A DNA stretch of 32,200 bases from JAWVZB01 sp033722375 (GTDB lineage: Bacteria > Actinomycetota > Nitriliruptoria > Nitriliruptorales > Nitriliruptoraceae): contig JAWVZB010000025.1 in NCBI GenBank assembly GCA_033722375.1, positions 1 to 32,200 of the forward strand, read 5' to 3'. Both the position numbers and the translations under genes were made by a program. A model generated the notes under the pieces. It was not told where the DNA came from and did not search any database. It saw only the letters and a program-made list of their open reading frames with translations. Below, one piece after another: positions 1 through 8,011 of the stretch. Positions within the stretch are counted from its first letter, which is position 1; the number at the start of each line of letters is the position of its first letter.

Positions 1-1045
1 CCTGGTCGAACTCGTCAACGATGTCACCGACGAGCTGCTCGAGAACGTCCTCGATCGTGACGATGCCCGCGGTGCCCCCGTACTCGTCGACGACCACGGC
101 GAAGGTCCGCTGCCGGGAGCGGAACTGTGCGAGGAGGCGGCGTACGAGCTCCGACTCGGGGACGACCAGCGCTGCCGTGGCGATCGCGCCCAAGGTGAGC
201 TCGTCCTCCTCGTGGGCCTCGACCTGGAGCACGTCCTTGATGTGCACGGTGCCGAGGACGTCGTCCCCAGTCTCCCCCCGGACCGGGAAGCGGGAGTGGC
301 CGGTGCGGCGGGCGGCGTCACGCAGCGCCTGGATGCCGTCCTCGGCGCCGAGGAAGTAGACGTCGGGGCGGGGCACCATGATCTCGTGGACCCGGGTGTC
401 GCCGAGCTCGACCGCCCGGGCGAGTAGCTCCGCCTGCGCCTCCGTGAGCGACCCCTGCTCGCCGGAGACGGCGATGATCCGCGACAGCTCATCGACGCTG
501 TGGGCGCCGACCAGCTCCTCGCTGAACTCCACCCGCAGGAGGTGCTGGGAGGTCCAGGCCGCCGCCCGGTCGAAGATGCGGATCACGGGCCCGAAGAGCA
601 CACCGAACGCACGCATGAACCGCGCCAGCCGCAACGCGACCGGTTCGGGGCGGGCGATGGCCAGGTTCTTCGGGGCCAGCTCACCGAACAGCATCTGCAC
701 GACCGAGGCCAGGAGCAACGCCACGGTGACCGACACCGCGGTGACGGTCTGATCCGGCAGTCCGAGCGCCTCCATGGCGGGGCGGACGAAGAGCTCTCCC
801 AATGCATCCTCGGCGAGGAAACCGACCACCAGCGACGTCGCGGTGATCCCGAACTGAGCCGCCGAGAGCACGAACGAGAGCTGGCGCAGCTCGCGCAGCA
901 CCATCCGCGCCCGGGCGTCACCGGCTTCCGCTCGCTCCTCGATGAGCCCTCGCCGCGTGGCCACGAGCGCGAACTCGGCAGCGACGAACAGCCCGTTCAT
1001 GACCACGAGCAACGCGGCCACCGCCAACGCGACGCCGGGATCCAC
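1..1045 (-). CDS. CNNM/CorC (HlyC)-family membrane protein with CBS domains, 3' end outside window
   Basis: The visible 348 residues read as a DUF21 (CNNM) transmembrane domain followed by CBS domains. Hydrophobic helices lie at about residues 5-28, 56-77 and 100-121. The conserved DUF21 stretch GELAPKNLAIARPEP is at about 121-135. The CBS region runs from about 218, with MVPRPDVYFL, an HSRFPV stretch and DEYGGTAGIVTIEDVLEQLVGDI at the cut end. The family includes proteins linked to magnesium/cobalt efflux and a C-terminal CorC/HlyC domain, which must lie beyond base 1. I chose the GTG at 1045 because AAGGCGGA sits about 8 bases upstream. The gene follows the lipoprotein gene on the same strand with a 30-base gap, so the two are probably co-transcribed. 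Family is confident; the transported ion is not shown by the sequence. Confidence 0.9.
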   Translation of the reverse strand, partial: MDPGVALAVAALLVVMNGLFVAAEFALVATRRGLIEERAEAGDARARMVLRELRQLSFVLSAAQFGITATSLVVGFLAEDALGELFVRPAMEALGLPDQTVTAVSVTVALLLASVVQMLFGELAPKNLAIARPEPVALRLARFMRAFGVLFGPVIRIFDRAAAWTSQHLLRVEFSEELVGAHSVDELSRIIAVSGEQGSLTEAQAELLARAVELGDTRVHEIMVPRPDVYFLGAEDGIQALRDAARRTGHSRFPVRGETGDDVLGTVHIKDVLQVEAHEEDELTLGAIATAALVVPESELVRRLLAQFRSRQRTFAVVVDEYGGTAGIVTIEDVLEQLVGDIVDEFDQ

Positions 1046-1075
1046 TCGCTCGTTCCGCCTTGTCGGCCGGGACCT

Positions 1076-1825
1076 CTACCCAGCCGAGAAGGTTACGGAA
1101 CAGGAGACCTCAGAGTTGGCGTCGAGCGAGACGACGACCGGCCCGGCCTCCTCGGCGGCGGCGACGCCGCTCCCGGGTTCGATCGCGACATCGACACGGG
1201 TCGAGCTCGAGGCGACGACCTCGCCATCCACCAGCAGCGAGACCTCGATGGTCCCGTGCGCCTCGACCACGACCTCGTCGTCGGCGTAGAACCCCCCTGC
1301 ACAGACCGCGGAGCGTTCGGGCGCGTCCGGCGACGCCCCGTCGGGGACCAGTGTCACCCGCAGCGGGTTGCGATCCGGAGCCCCGTCCTGACGCTCGATC
1401 GAGACCGACGAGGTCTCGACCCAGGTCCTCGTAGCAGGGTCGGTGCTGTCGTCGACCGCCACCGACCACGACGTCCCCGTCTCGCCGACGTGGCCGTCGG
1501 GCGCCGACCAGGTGATGAACTCGGGCTCGGGTTCAGGCTCTGGCTCTGGCTCTGGCTCTGGTTCCGGCTCCGGTTCAGGCTCTGGCTCGGCGGCCGGCTC
1601 GGGTTCGGCCTCCGTGGCGGTCTCCGGCGCGCGGAAGCCCGCGCCTGGGTCGGGGCGCCCGGACACTTCCGAACTGGATCCGGACGAGACCGTGTCCGTT
1701 GACGCCGTCGTTGCCGGCGTGGGCGACTCGAGGACGACCCCGAGCACCTCGGCTTCCTCGGACTCGCCGCCGCAGGCGGCCACGAGCAACGCGAGCACTA
1801 CGAGCAGCATCCGTGCTCGACCCAC
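1076..1825 (-). CDS. Predicted lipoprotein with Glu-Pro repeat stalk
   Basis: This 249-residue protein starts with a basic residue run, a hydrophobic core and a lipobox ending VAAC (cysteine at about residue 18), so it should be lipid-anchored on the outer face of the membrane. The GTG at 1825 is preferred over the longer reading from 1852 because AGAGGAG lies 7 bases upstream of it and the signal peptide then has normal length. Residues about 80-102 are eleven uninterrupted Glu-Pro pairs, a typical rigid, extended spacer. The C-terminal part (about 103-249) looks like a small beta-rich domain with two cysteines that could pair. I do not recognise that domain. Its position just upstream of the CorC-type gene suggests one transcript and perhaps an envelope function. 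No catalytic motif is visible. Confidence 0.75.
   Translation of the reverse strand: MGRARMLLVVLALLVAACGGESEEAEVLGVVLESPTPATTASTDTVSSGSSSEVSGRPDPGAGFRAPETATEAEPEPAAEPEPEPEPEPEPEPEPEPEPEPEFITWSAPDGHVGETGTSWSVAVDDSTDPATRTWVETSSVSIERQDGAPDRNPLRVTLVPDGASPDAPERSAVCAGGFYADDEVVVEAHGTIEVSLLVDGEVVASSSTRVDVAIEPGSGVAAAEEAGPVVVSLDANSEVSCSVTFSAG
1520..1588 (-). repeat. Degenerate hexanucleotide repeat encoding (Glu-Pro)11
   Basis: Eleven consecutive six-base units of the form (C/T)TC-NGG on the plus strand encode alternating Glu and Pro in the lipoprotein. Four adjacent units are identical (CTCTGG), and the others differ only at synonymous positions. Because the unit is a multiple of three, copy-number change would alter stalk length without breaking the frame. 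Confidence 0.85.
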
Positions 1826-1974
1826 GCGATGCTCCTCTCTGCCGGTCCCCACCCGGCCTCGGCTGATGCTGCCACCCCTGTCACGGAACGTACGCGACCG
1901 GGCACCCTATGGCACGTAACTACACGGTGTTCCGCCCCGCTTTGAAGGCGATATGACCCGTTGTGATCAGTCTT

Positions 1975-2535
1975 TCAACCTTGGTTTTCCAACACATCCG
2001 CACGGAGCTGCCGGGCATGCGTGGCGAAGGGCAGCCCGGGATCCAGCAGCCGGGTGATCGCGAGTCCGGTCAGCCCGGCGAGCAGACGCTCCGCGCGACC
2101 GGCGGGGTCGGCGGCGTCGGGGTAGCTGCGCTCGATGGCGGCGGTGAACCGTTCGGCCCTGGCGCGGTGGCTGCGCAGTACCCGTCCAGCGATCCGCTCG
2201 TCGGTGAGCCCGCCCCCGACGGCGAGCTGCAGGTAGATCCTCGCGATGATCGGATCCCTCGTGAAGAACGCGATGTAGGCCTCGACCAGATCTTCCGGGG
2301 ACTCCTCGCCGAGACCCCCCGGATCGGGATCGACCGCCTGGATGGCCTCGCGCACCACCTCGAGGATGGCGGCTTCCTTGGAATCGAACAGGTTGTAGAA
2401 GCTGCCCGCTCCGACGCCCGCCCGCTCCGTGAGCACCTTCAAGGTGGCGCCCTCGACCCCTTCTTCCACGAGGACCTCACGAGTGGCCTCGAGGATCCGC
2501 TCGCGGGTCTCAAGCCCGACGCGGTAACGGCCCAT
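1975..2535 (-). CDS. TetR-family transcriptional regulator
   Basis: This 186-residue protein has the TetR layout: an N-terminal DNA-binding domain (about residues 10-56, with the recognition part AGVGAGSFYNLFDSKEA) and a helical C-terminal ligand/dimerisation domain. I chose the ATG at 2535 because GGAGGT lies a few bases upstream; the longer reading frame to 2646 crosses the promoter region and lacks family-like sequence. The gene is divergent from the FadE5-like acyl-CoA dehydrogenase at 2696. TetR proteins commonly repress the divergent neighbour and respond to a substrate or acyl-CoA, so control of that gene is the simplest inference. The ligand is unknown. Confidence 0.88.
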   Translation of the reverse strand: MGRYRVGLETRERILEATREVLVEEGVEGATLKVLTERAGVGAGSFYNLFDSKEAAILEVVREAIQAVDPDPGGLGEESPEDLVEAYIAFFTRDPIIARIYLQLAVGGGLTDERIAGRVLRSHRARAERFTAAIERSYPDAADPAGRAERLLAGLTGLAITRLLDPGLPFATHARQLRADVLENQG

Positions 2536-2591
2536 CGTGACCTCCGGTGGGTGGCCATCGCCCGCCCGGCCATGGCCACGAGTTGCATAAC

Positions 2592-2607
2592 TGGAGCAAG
2601 CACTCCA
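2592..2607. promoter_or_regulatory. Candidate TetR operator (inverted repeat TGGAG-N6-CTCCA)
   Basis: A 16-base inverted repeat with 5-base arms (TGGAG and CTCCA) and a 6-base spacer lies in the 160-base gap between the divergent TetR and acyl-CoA dehydrogenase genes. This local stretch is AT-richer than its surroundings. Position and symmetry fit a TetR operator, but the arms are short and no exact -35/-10 pair is convincing. Confidence 0.4.
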
Positions 2608-2695
2608 ATATGTAGTGTGCGATACAAGATAGAGCACCCGTTCCACGTTCGCGTCCCCGCCCCCCGCCCGACCGTCCCTCGGCCAGGAGATCCCC

Positions 2696-4594
2696 GTGAG
2701 TCACTACAAGAGCAACCTCCGCGACCTCCAGTTCAACCTTTTCGAGTTCCTCGAGGTCGACGACTACCTCGGCACCGGCCCCTTTGCCGCCCTCGACGTG
2801 GACACGGGACAGATGCTGCTGACCGAGATCGACCGCTTCGCGCGGGAGAGCATCTGGGCGGAGTCGTTCGTGCCCGCCGATCGCGAACCGCTGGAGCTCG
2901 ACCCCGAGACCGGGGACGTCACGGTGCCCGACTCCCTCGACGAGGCGCTCCAGGCCTACTACGACGCCGGCTGGCACCTGCTCCCCCTCCCTCCGCACCT
3001 CGGCGGCTACGGCGCCCCGCCCACGATCCGCTGGGCGGCCACCGAGCTGTTCGCCGGCGGACACGCCACCGCCTCCCTGTGGCCCATCGGCTCGCTCATG
3101 GCCTGGATCATCGACCGCGTCGGGACCGAGGGGCAGCGGGAACGCTTCGCGAAGAACATGATCGACCAGCGCTGGGGCGGGACGATGGTGCTGACCGAGC
3201 CCGACGCCGGCTCGGACGTCGGGGCCGGGGTGACGAGGGCGACGAAAGTCGAGGAGAACGGTGACGACGACCTCGGGTCGGTCTGGCACCTCGAGGGTGT
3301 GAAGCGTTTCATCACCTCGGCCGACTACCAGGGCCACGACAACACCGTTCACCTCGTGCTGGCTCGACCCACCGGCCCCGAGCCCACCCCCGGCACCAAG
3401 GGCCTGCGCCTGTTCATCGTCCCGAAGTACCTCGTGAACGAGGACGGCTCCCTCGGGGAGCGCAACGGGGTCTACGTCACCAACCTCGAGAAGAAGATGG
3501 GGATCAAGGGCTCGGCCACCTGTGAGCTCCGGCTCGGCGAGCGCGAACCGTGCATCGGCTACCTGGCCGGCGACGCAGATCTCGACGGCGCCGGGATCCG
3601 GCAGATGTTCATGGTCATCGAGTACGCCCGCATGATGGTCGGGACCAAGGCGATGGCGACGCTGTCCACCGGCTACCTCAATGCGCTCGACTACGCCAAG
3701 CTCCGCGTCCAGGGCAACGACATGGTCGACATCGGCGACAAGAGCGCCGACAAGGTCACCATCATCCATCATCCCGACGTACGCCGGATCCTCATGGAGC
3801 AGAAGGCGCACGCCGAGGGGATGCGGGCCCTCGTCCTCTACACGGGCTGGATCCAGGACCAGGCACAGCTCGCCATGTCGGACGACGACGAGGGCGCCGG
3901 TGACGGTGACGTCGAAGAGCACGATGCATGGATCCGCCGTGAGGACCTGCTGCTGCCGCTGGTGAAGGGCTACTGCTCCGAGAAGGCCTACGAGCTGCTC
4001 GCCCTGTCGCTGCAGACCTTCGGGGGCTCTGGCTACACGCAGGACTACCCCATCGAGCAGTACATCCGGGACGCGAAGATCGACACCCTCTACGAGGGCA
4101 CGACCGCGATCCAGGCACTCGACCTCACCTTCCGCAAGATCATGAAGGACCAGGCAGAGACCCTCAACTGGCTGCTCGACCAGATCGGCGAGTTCGCCAA
4201 GGCCGGCGCGGACGGGGACCCGTTCACACTCGAGCGAGCGCAGCTGGCCAGCGCACTCGAGGACGTCCAGGGTCACCTCGGGGCGCTCGCGAGCAACGCC
4301 ATGACGGCCATGGACCCCGAGCAGCGCGAGGAGATCTACAAGACCGGTCTCCACACGACCTCGTTCCTGTTCAGCCTCGCGGAGCTCACGATCGGCTGGC
4401 TCCTGCTCCGACAGGGCGAGATCGCCGCGGCGAAGCTCGACGAGGCCGATGGCAACGACCAGGACTTCTACACCGGCAAGGTGGCGTCCGCACGATGGTT
4501 CGCGCGCACGGTGCTGCCGAAGGCCCAGTTGCGCCGCGAGCAGGCCGAGGCCGAGGACGCGGCCCTGATGGACGTGCCAGCCGCGGCCTTCTGA
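2696..4594 (+). CDS. fadE5: FadE5-like acyl-CoA dehydrogenase (long form with extra C-terminal domain)
   Basis: This 632-residue flavoprotein would oxidise acyl-CoA to trans-2-enoyl-CoA in beta-oxidation. Its N-terminus (MSHYKSNLRD) matches what I remember of mycobacterial FadE5, and its length is that of the roughly 600-residue AcdC-type subfamily rather than the usual 380-400. The flavin/substrate motif LTEPDAGSDVGAG starts at residue 166. The catalytic-base motif YEGTTAIQ places the catalytic Glu at residue 467, as in medium-chain enzymes. The extra C-terminal helical domain follows from about 480. The start is GTG with AGGAGA about 7 bases upstream. It is divergent from a TetR gene that probably controls it. 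Substrate chain length cannot be read from the sequence; FadE5 of mycobacteria has broad specificity. Confidence 0.92.
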   Translation: MSHYKSNLRDLQFNLFEFLEVDDYLGTGPFAALDVDTGQMLLTEIDRFARESIWAESFVPADREPLELDPETGDVTVPDSLDEALQAYYDAGWHLLPLPPHLGGYGAPPTIRWAATELFAGGHATASLWPIGSLMAWIIDRVGTEGQRERFAKNMIDQRWGGTMVLTEPDAGSDVGAGVTRATKVEENGDDDLGSVWHLEGVKRFITSADYQGHDNTVHLVLARPTGPEPTPGTKGLRLFIVPKYLVNEDGSLGERNGVYVTNLEKKMGIKGSATCELRLGEREPCIGYLAGDADLDGAGIRQMFMVIEYARMMVGTKAMATLSTGYLNALDYAKLRVQGNDMVDIGDKSADKVTIIHHPDVRRILMEQKAHAEGMRALVLYTGWIQDQAQLAMSDDDEGAGDGDVEEHDAWIRREDLLLPLVKGYCSEKAYELLALSLQTFGGSGYTQDYPIEQYIRDAKIDTLYEGTTAIQALDLTFRKIMKDQAETLNWLLDQIGEFAKAGADGDPFTLERAQLASALEDVQGHLGALASNAMTAMDPEQREEIYKTGLHTTSFLFSLAELTIGWLLLRQGEIAAAKLDEADGNDQDFYTGKVASARWFARTVLPKAQLRREQAEAEDAALMDVPAAAF

Positions 4595-4703
4595 TCCACC
4601 GTTCGGGCAACGGCCAGCCGGACACAGGCCAGCCAGGGCCCGACCGGCCACGGCGAGCTCTCGCACCGGCTCGCCCGATCGGAGACCATCCACGTTGTCC
4701 TGA

Positions 4704-4719
4704 GCTGGCGTCCGCCAGC
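4704..4719 (+). terminator. Weak hairpin downstream of the acyl-CoA dehydrogenase
   Basis: A perfect 7-base inverted repeat (GCTGGCG / CGCCAGC) separated by only two bases lies 110 bases after the dehydrogenase stop. It is not followed by a T-run, so it may be a weak GC-rich terminator or only part of the leader of the next gene. Confidence 0.3.
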
Positions 4720-4733
4720 CACCCTTCGACGAG

Positions 4734-4747
4734 CCGAGGTTCCTCGG
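4734..4747 (+). promoter_or_regulatory. Hairpin covering the ribosome-binding region of the PBP gene
   Basis: The perfect inverted repeat CCGAGG-TT-CCTCGG ends at the base just before the ATG at 4748. The only purine-rich Shine-Dalgarno candidate (CGAGG) is inside the left arm. In the mRNA it would be paired, which could limit initiation. Confidence 0.45.
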
Positions 4748-6862
4748 ATGAGTGAGTCAGGCACGGCCTGGTACCGCCGCTGGTGGGCGGTGCTGCTGGT
4801 CATCCCGGCCATCGTGTTGGCGTTGGTGGCGCTGCTGGCCTTCTTCTTCATCTCCGCCGCGGTCCCGCTCCCCGAGGACGTCGGCGCAGCGCCGAGCACC
4901 GTCTACGACGTCGACGGGAACAAGATCGGGACGCTCAACGCCCAGGAGGCGCGTCAGGACATCGCGCTCGAGGATCTCCCCGAGTACGTCCCCCAGGCCG
5001 TCATGGCGGCCGAGGACCGCGGCTTCCACGACCACAGCGGGATCTCGGTCACCGGTATCGCCCGGGCGCTGTTCACCAACGCCGCTGCGGGAGAGATCCA
5101 GCAGGGTGGCTCCACCATCACCCAGCAGTACGTCAAGAACGCACTGGTCGGCAGTGAGCGGACGTTCACGCGCAAGGCCAAGGAGGCCGCGCTCGCGATC
5201 AAGCTCGAGCAGCGGTTCGAGAAGGACAAGATCCTCGAGATGTACCTCAACACGATCTACTGGGGCCGGGGCGCCTACGGGGTCCAGGCAGCAGCGAAGA
5301 CCTACTTCGACAAGCCGGCGTCGGAGCTGTCGGTCAACGAGATCGCGACGCTGGCGGGGATCATCCAGGCGCCGGAGAACCTCGATCCCCTCGAGAACCC
5401 CGACGGGGCCGACCAGCGCCGCCGGTTCGTCCTCGAGGGGATGCTGGACGAGGGCTGGATCGACCAGCCTCAGCACGACGAGGCGGTCGACGCGGGGCTC
5501 CCCTCGGTGACCGAGCGCACCACCGTCGAGTTCGGGATGGGCGCCTACTACCTCGACGCCGTACGACGAGAGCTCGCCGCCGAGATCGGCGAAGAGGAGA
5601 TCTTCCGGGGGCTCGAGATCCACACCGCCATGGACCGGTCCATGCAGGAAGCCGCGGAGGAGACCCTGCGGGGACACCTCGACGGAGCGTCCTACACGGG
5701 AGCGATCGTCTCGGTCGACCCGCGAACAGGCGGGGTCCGGGCGCTCGTCGGGGGGCCGGACTTCGCGGAGCAGCAGTTCAACACCGCTGTCCGAGCTGCC
5801 CGGCAGGTCGGCTCGTCGTTCAAGGCGTTCACGCTCGCCGGTTTCGTCACCGAGGGCTTCTCGCCAGAGTCGCGCTTCGACGCCCCGGCGTGCCTCGAGG
5901 TCGACGACCCCTCTCAGGAGGGCGGGAAGGGCGAGATCTGCAACTACGACCGGGCCGATCACGGCACCGTGGACGTCTACCGCGCGACCGCCGGATCGAT
6001 CAACACCGTCTACGCCCAGGTGCAGCAGACCACCGAAGCACCGAACGTTATCGATGCCGCCACTGCCGCCGGACTGCCGGAAGAGCGGGGCGGCGAGGCC
6101 ATCATGGAGACCGTGCCGACGCTGACACTCGGGGTCGACGAGTTCACCCCCCTGCAGATGGCGTCCGCGTACGGGACCTTCGCAGCCGAAGGCGTCCACA
6201 ACCAGCCCCACCTGGTGATGAAGGTGGTCAACAGCGACGGCGAGACCGTGTACGAAGCCGACGTCGAGCAGGAAGAGGCGTTCGCGGCGAACGACGCCGC
6301 GATCGTGACCGACACCCTGCGGGGCGTGGTCTCGGGTGGTACCGGCACCGCCGCGGACATCGGTCGCCCCGCCGCCGGCAAGACCGGCACGACCAGCGAT
6401 TACACCAACGCCTGGTTCGTCGGCTACGTCCCCCAGCTCGCCACCTCGGTCTGGATCGGGAACCTCGAGTCGTCCACCCCACTCGAGGGGGACATCACCG
6501 GGGGCTCGGTCCCCGCCGAGATCTGGGGCGCCTACATGGCGACCGCAGTGGAGAACCTGCCCGTCGAGGAGTTCCCGAGCCCGGACCTGTCCGACAAGCG
6601 CGTCCTCAACGAGGAGCCCAGCGAGAGCCCCTCCCCCACACCGTCACCCTCGCCGACACCGACACCCTCGCCCAGCCCCACGGAATGCGACGACGACGGC
6701 GACGTCAGCGAGATCCTGCTCCCGAGCGGTGAGACGAGCCCCTGCCCCGAGGAGAGCCCCTACTCGTCACCGTCACCGACCGAGAGCGAAACGAGCCTCC
6801 TCCCGACGGAGTCGGAGTCGCCCTCCGAGTCGCCGTCGCCTTCCGAGACCAGCAGCGGCTGA
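4748..6862 (+). CDS. Class A penicillin-binding protein (transglycosylase/transpeptidase)
   Basis: This 704-residue bifunctional enzyme polymerises lipid II and cross-links peptidoglycan outside the membrane. One transmembrane anchor spans about residues 13-37. The GT51 domain has AEDRGFHDH with catalytic Glu89 and QGGSTITQQ from residue 118. The transpeptidase domain shows the three standard motifs: SSFK with nucleophile Ser356 and Lys359, SIN at 417-419, and KTGT from Lys545. After about residue 620 there is a low-complexity Ser/Pro/Glu/Thr tail with two cysteines, typical of wall-embedded actinobacterial PBPs. The ATG at 4748 immediately follows a small hairpin. The gene converges on the racemase gene with a 6-base gap. 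Which actinobacterial PonA paralogue it matches is not decided. Confidence 0.95.
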   Translation: MSESGTAWYRRWWAVLLVIPAIVLALVALLAFFFISAAVPLPEDVGAAPSTVYDVDGNKIGTLNAQEARQDIALEDLPEYVPQAVMAAEDRGFHDHSGISVTGIARALFTNAAAGEIQQGGSTITQQYVKNALVGSERTFTRKAKEAALAIKLEQRFEKDKILEMYLNTIYWGRGAYGVQAAAKTYFDKPASELSVNEIATLAGIIQAPENLDPLENPDGADQRRRFVLEGMLDEGWIDQPQHDEAVDAGLPSVTERTTVEFGMGAYYLDAVRRELAAEIGEEEIFRGLEIHTAMDRSMQEAAEETLRGHLDGASYTGAIVSVDPRTGGVRALVGGPDFAEQQFNTAVRAARQVGSSFKAFTLAGFVTEGFSPESRFDAPACLEVDDPSQEGGKGEICNYDRADHGTVDVYRATAGSINTVYAQVQQTTEAPNVIDAATAAGLPEERGGEAIMETVPTLTLGVDEFTPLQMASAYGTFAAEGVHNQPHLVMKVVNSDGETVYEADVEQEEAFAANDAAIVTDTLRGVVSGGTGTAADIGRPAAGKTGTTSDYTNAWFVGYVPQLATSVWIGNLESSTPLEGDITGGSVPAEIWGAYMATAVENLPVEEFPSPDLSDKRVLNEEPSESPSPTPSPSPTPTPSPSPTECDDDGDVSEILLPSGETSPCPEESPYSSPSPTESETSLLPTESESPSESPSPSETSSG

Positions 6863-6868
6863 GACGCG

Positions 6869-8011
6869 TCAAGCCACCGCGCCGGCGTCGCGGAGCTGCT
6901 CGACCTCGGACGACTCGTAGCCGGCCTCGGCCAGCACGTCGTCGGTGTGTGCCCCGTACTCGGGCGGGGCGGACCTGACGGCCCCGGGGGTGCGCGAGAA
7001 CCTTGGTGCGGGTGCGGGCGCGTGTCCCGCGTCCGTCTCGACGAACGTTCCCCGCGCCTGGTTGTGCGGATGATGCGGGGCTTCGTCGAGTGCGAGCACC
7101 GGCGCGACGCACGCATCCGAGCCCGCGAACACCTCGATCCATTCGTCACGTGTCCGACCGGCGAAGATCTTCGCGAGCTGCTCCTTCTGCTCCGGCCAGC
7201 GGTCCCGGTCGTGCTGGGGCCACTCGTCGGGATCCAGCTCGAGGCGGTCCAGCAGCTCTGCGTAGAACTGTGGCTCGAGCGCCCCGACCGCGATGAACCC
7301 GCCGTCCGCGGTGGCGTAGGTGTCGTAGAACGGAGCCGCCCCGTCGAGGAGGTTGCTCTGCCGCTCGGTGCTCCAGCCGCCGAGCTCCAGCAGCCCGTGA
7401 AAGAAGGCGGTGAGCGAGGCGGTCCCGTCGACCATGGCGGCGTCCACGACCTGGCCCTGGCCCGATCGCTCGCGCTCGAGCAGGGCTGCCAGGACCCCGA
7501 TCGCCAGGTAGGTCCCGCCGCCGCCGAAGTCCGACAGGAGGTTCAGCGGTGGAGGGGGTGGCTCGCCCGCTCGACCGATCGGATACAGCGCTCCGGCGAC
7601 CCCGGCGTAGTCGATGTCGTGTCCGGCGCGGTCGGCCAGCGGGCCGTCCTGCCCCCAGCCCGTCATGCGGGCGAACACGAGGCGTGGGTTGACCTCCGCG
7701 CAGACGTCCGGACCGAAGCCGAGCCGTTCTGCCACGCCCGGCCGGAAACCCTCCACCAGGACGTCGGCGCCTTCGACCAGACGCAGGAGGACCGACAGTC
7801 CGTCCGGGGACTTGAGGTCGATACCGATCGAACGCCGGTTGCGGGACAGCCCCACCATCGACGCCTCCGCTCCCGGCTGCCCGTGGACCGCGGTGACGCG
7901 ATCGACCCGGATGACGTCGGCTCCGAGATCGGCCAGCAGCATCACCCCGAGCGGGGCGGGACCGATGGCTGCGATCTCGAGCACCCGAACGCCGGTCAGT
8001 GGTCCGCTCAT
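6869..8011 (-). CDS. mcr: Alpha-methylacyl-CoA racemase (CaiB/BaiF family III CoA-transferase fold)
   Basis: This 380-residue protein matches the racemase branch of the CaiB/BaiF family. These enzymes interconvert 2R- and 2S-methylacyl-CoA so that branched chains can enter beta-oxidation. Motifs: PAPLGVMLLADLGADVIRVD (about 18-37), RAGHDIDYAGVAGAL, NLLSDFGGGG and LEPQFYAELL. The residues aligned with the catalytic His126, Asp156 and Glu241 of mycobacterial MCR are His131, Asp161 and Glu246, all shifted by exactly five, which argues for a racemase rather than a CoA-transferase. Its ATG overlaps the stop of the upstream SDR gene by four bases (ATGA), so the two are translated together. A different 2-methyl-branched CoA substrate is possible. 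Confidence 0.9.
   Translation of the reverse strand: MSGPLTGVRVLEIAAIGPAPLGVMLLADLGADVIRVDRVTAVHGQPGAEASMVGLSRNRRSIGIDLKSPDGLSVLLRLVEGADVLVEGFRPGVAERLGFGPDVCAEVNPRLVFARMTGWGQDGPLADRAGHDIDYAGVAGALYPIGRAGEPPPPPLNLLSDFGGGGTYLAIGVLAALLERERSGQGQVVDAAMVDGTASLTAFFHGLLELGGWSTERQSNLLDGAAPFYDTYATADGGFIAVGALEPQFYAELLDRLELDPDEWPQHDRDRWPEQKEQLAKIFAGRTRDEWIEVFAGSDACVAPVLALDEAPHHPHNQARGTFVETDAGHAPAPAPRFSRTPGAVRSAPPEYGAHTDDVLAEAGYESSEVEQLRDAGAVA

Noticed and set aside
1520..1588. CRISPR or other regularly spaced repeat
   Set aside because: The repeats are direct six-base units without spacers, inside a coding region.
2510..4693. A 727-residue open frame on the minus strand opposite the FadE5-like gene
   Set aside because: It is the antisense shadow that high third-position GC creates; the plus-strand protein has clear family motifs and this frame has none. 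It also overlaps the TetR promoter.
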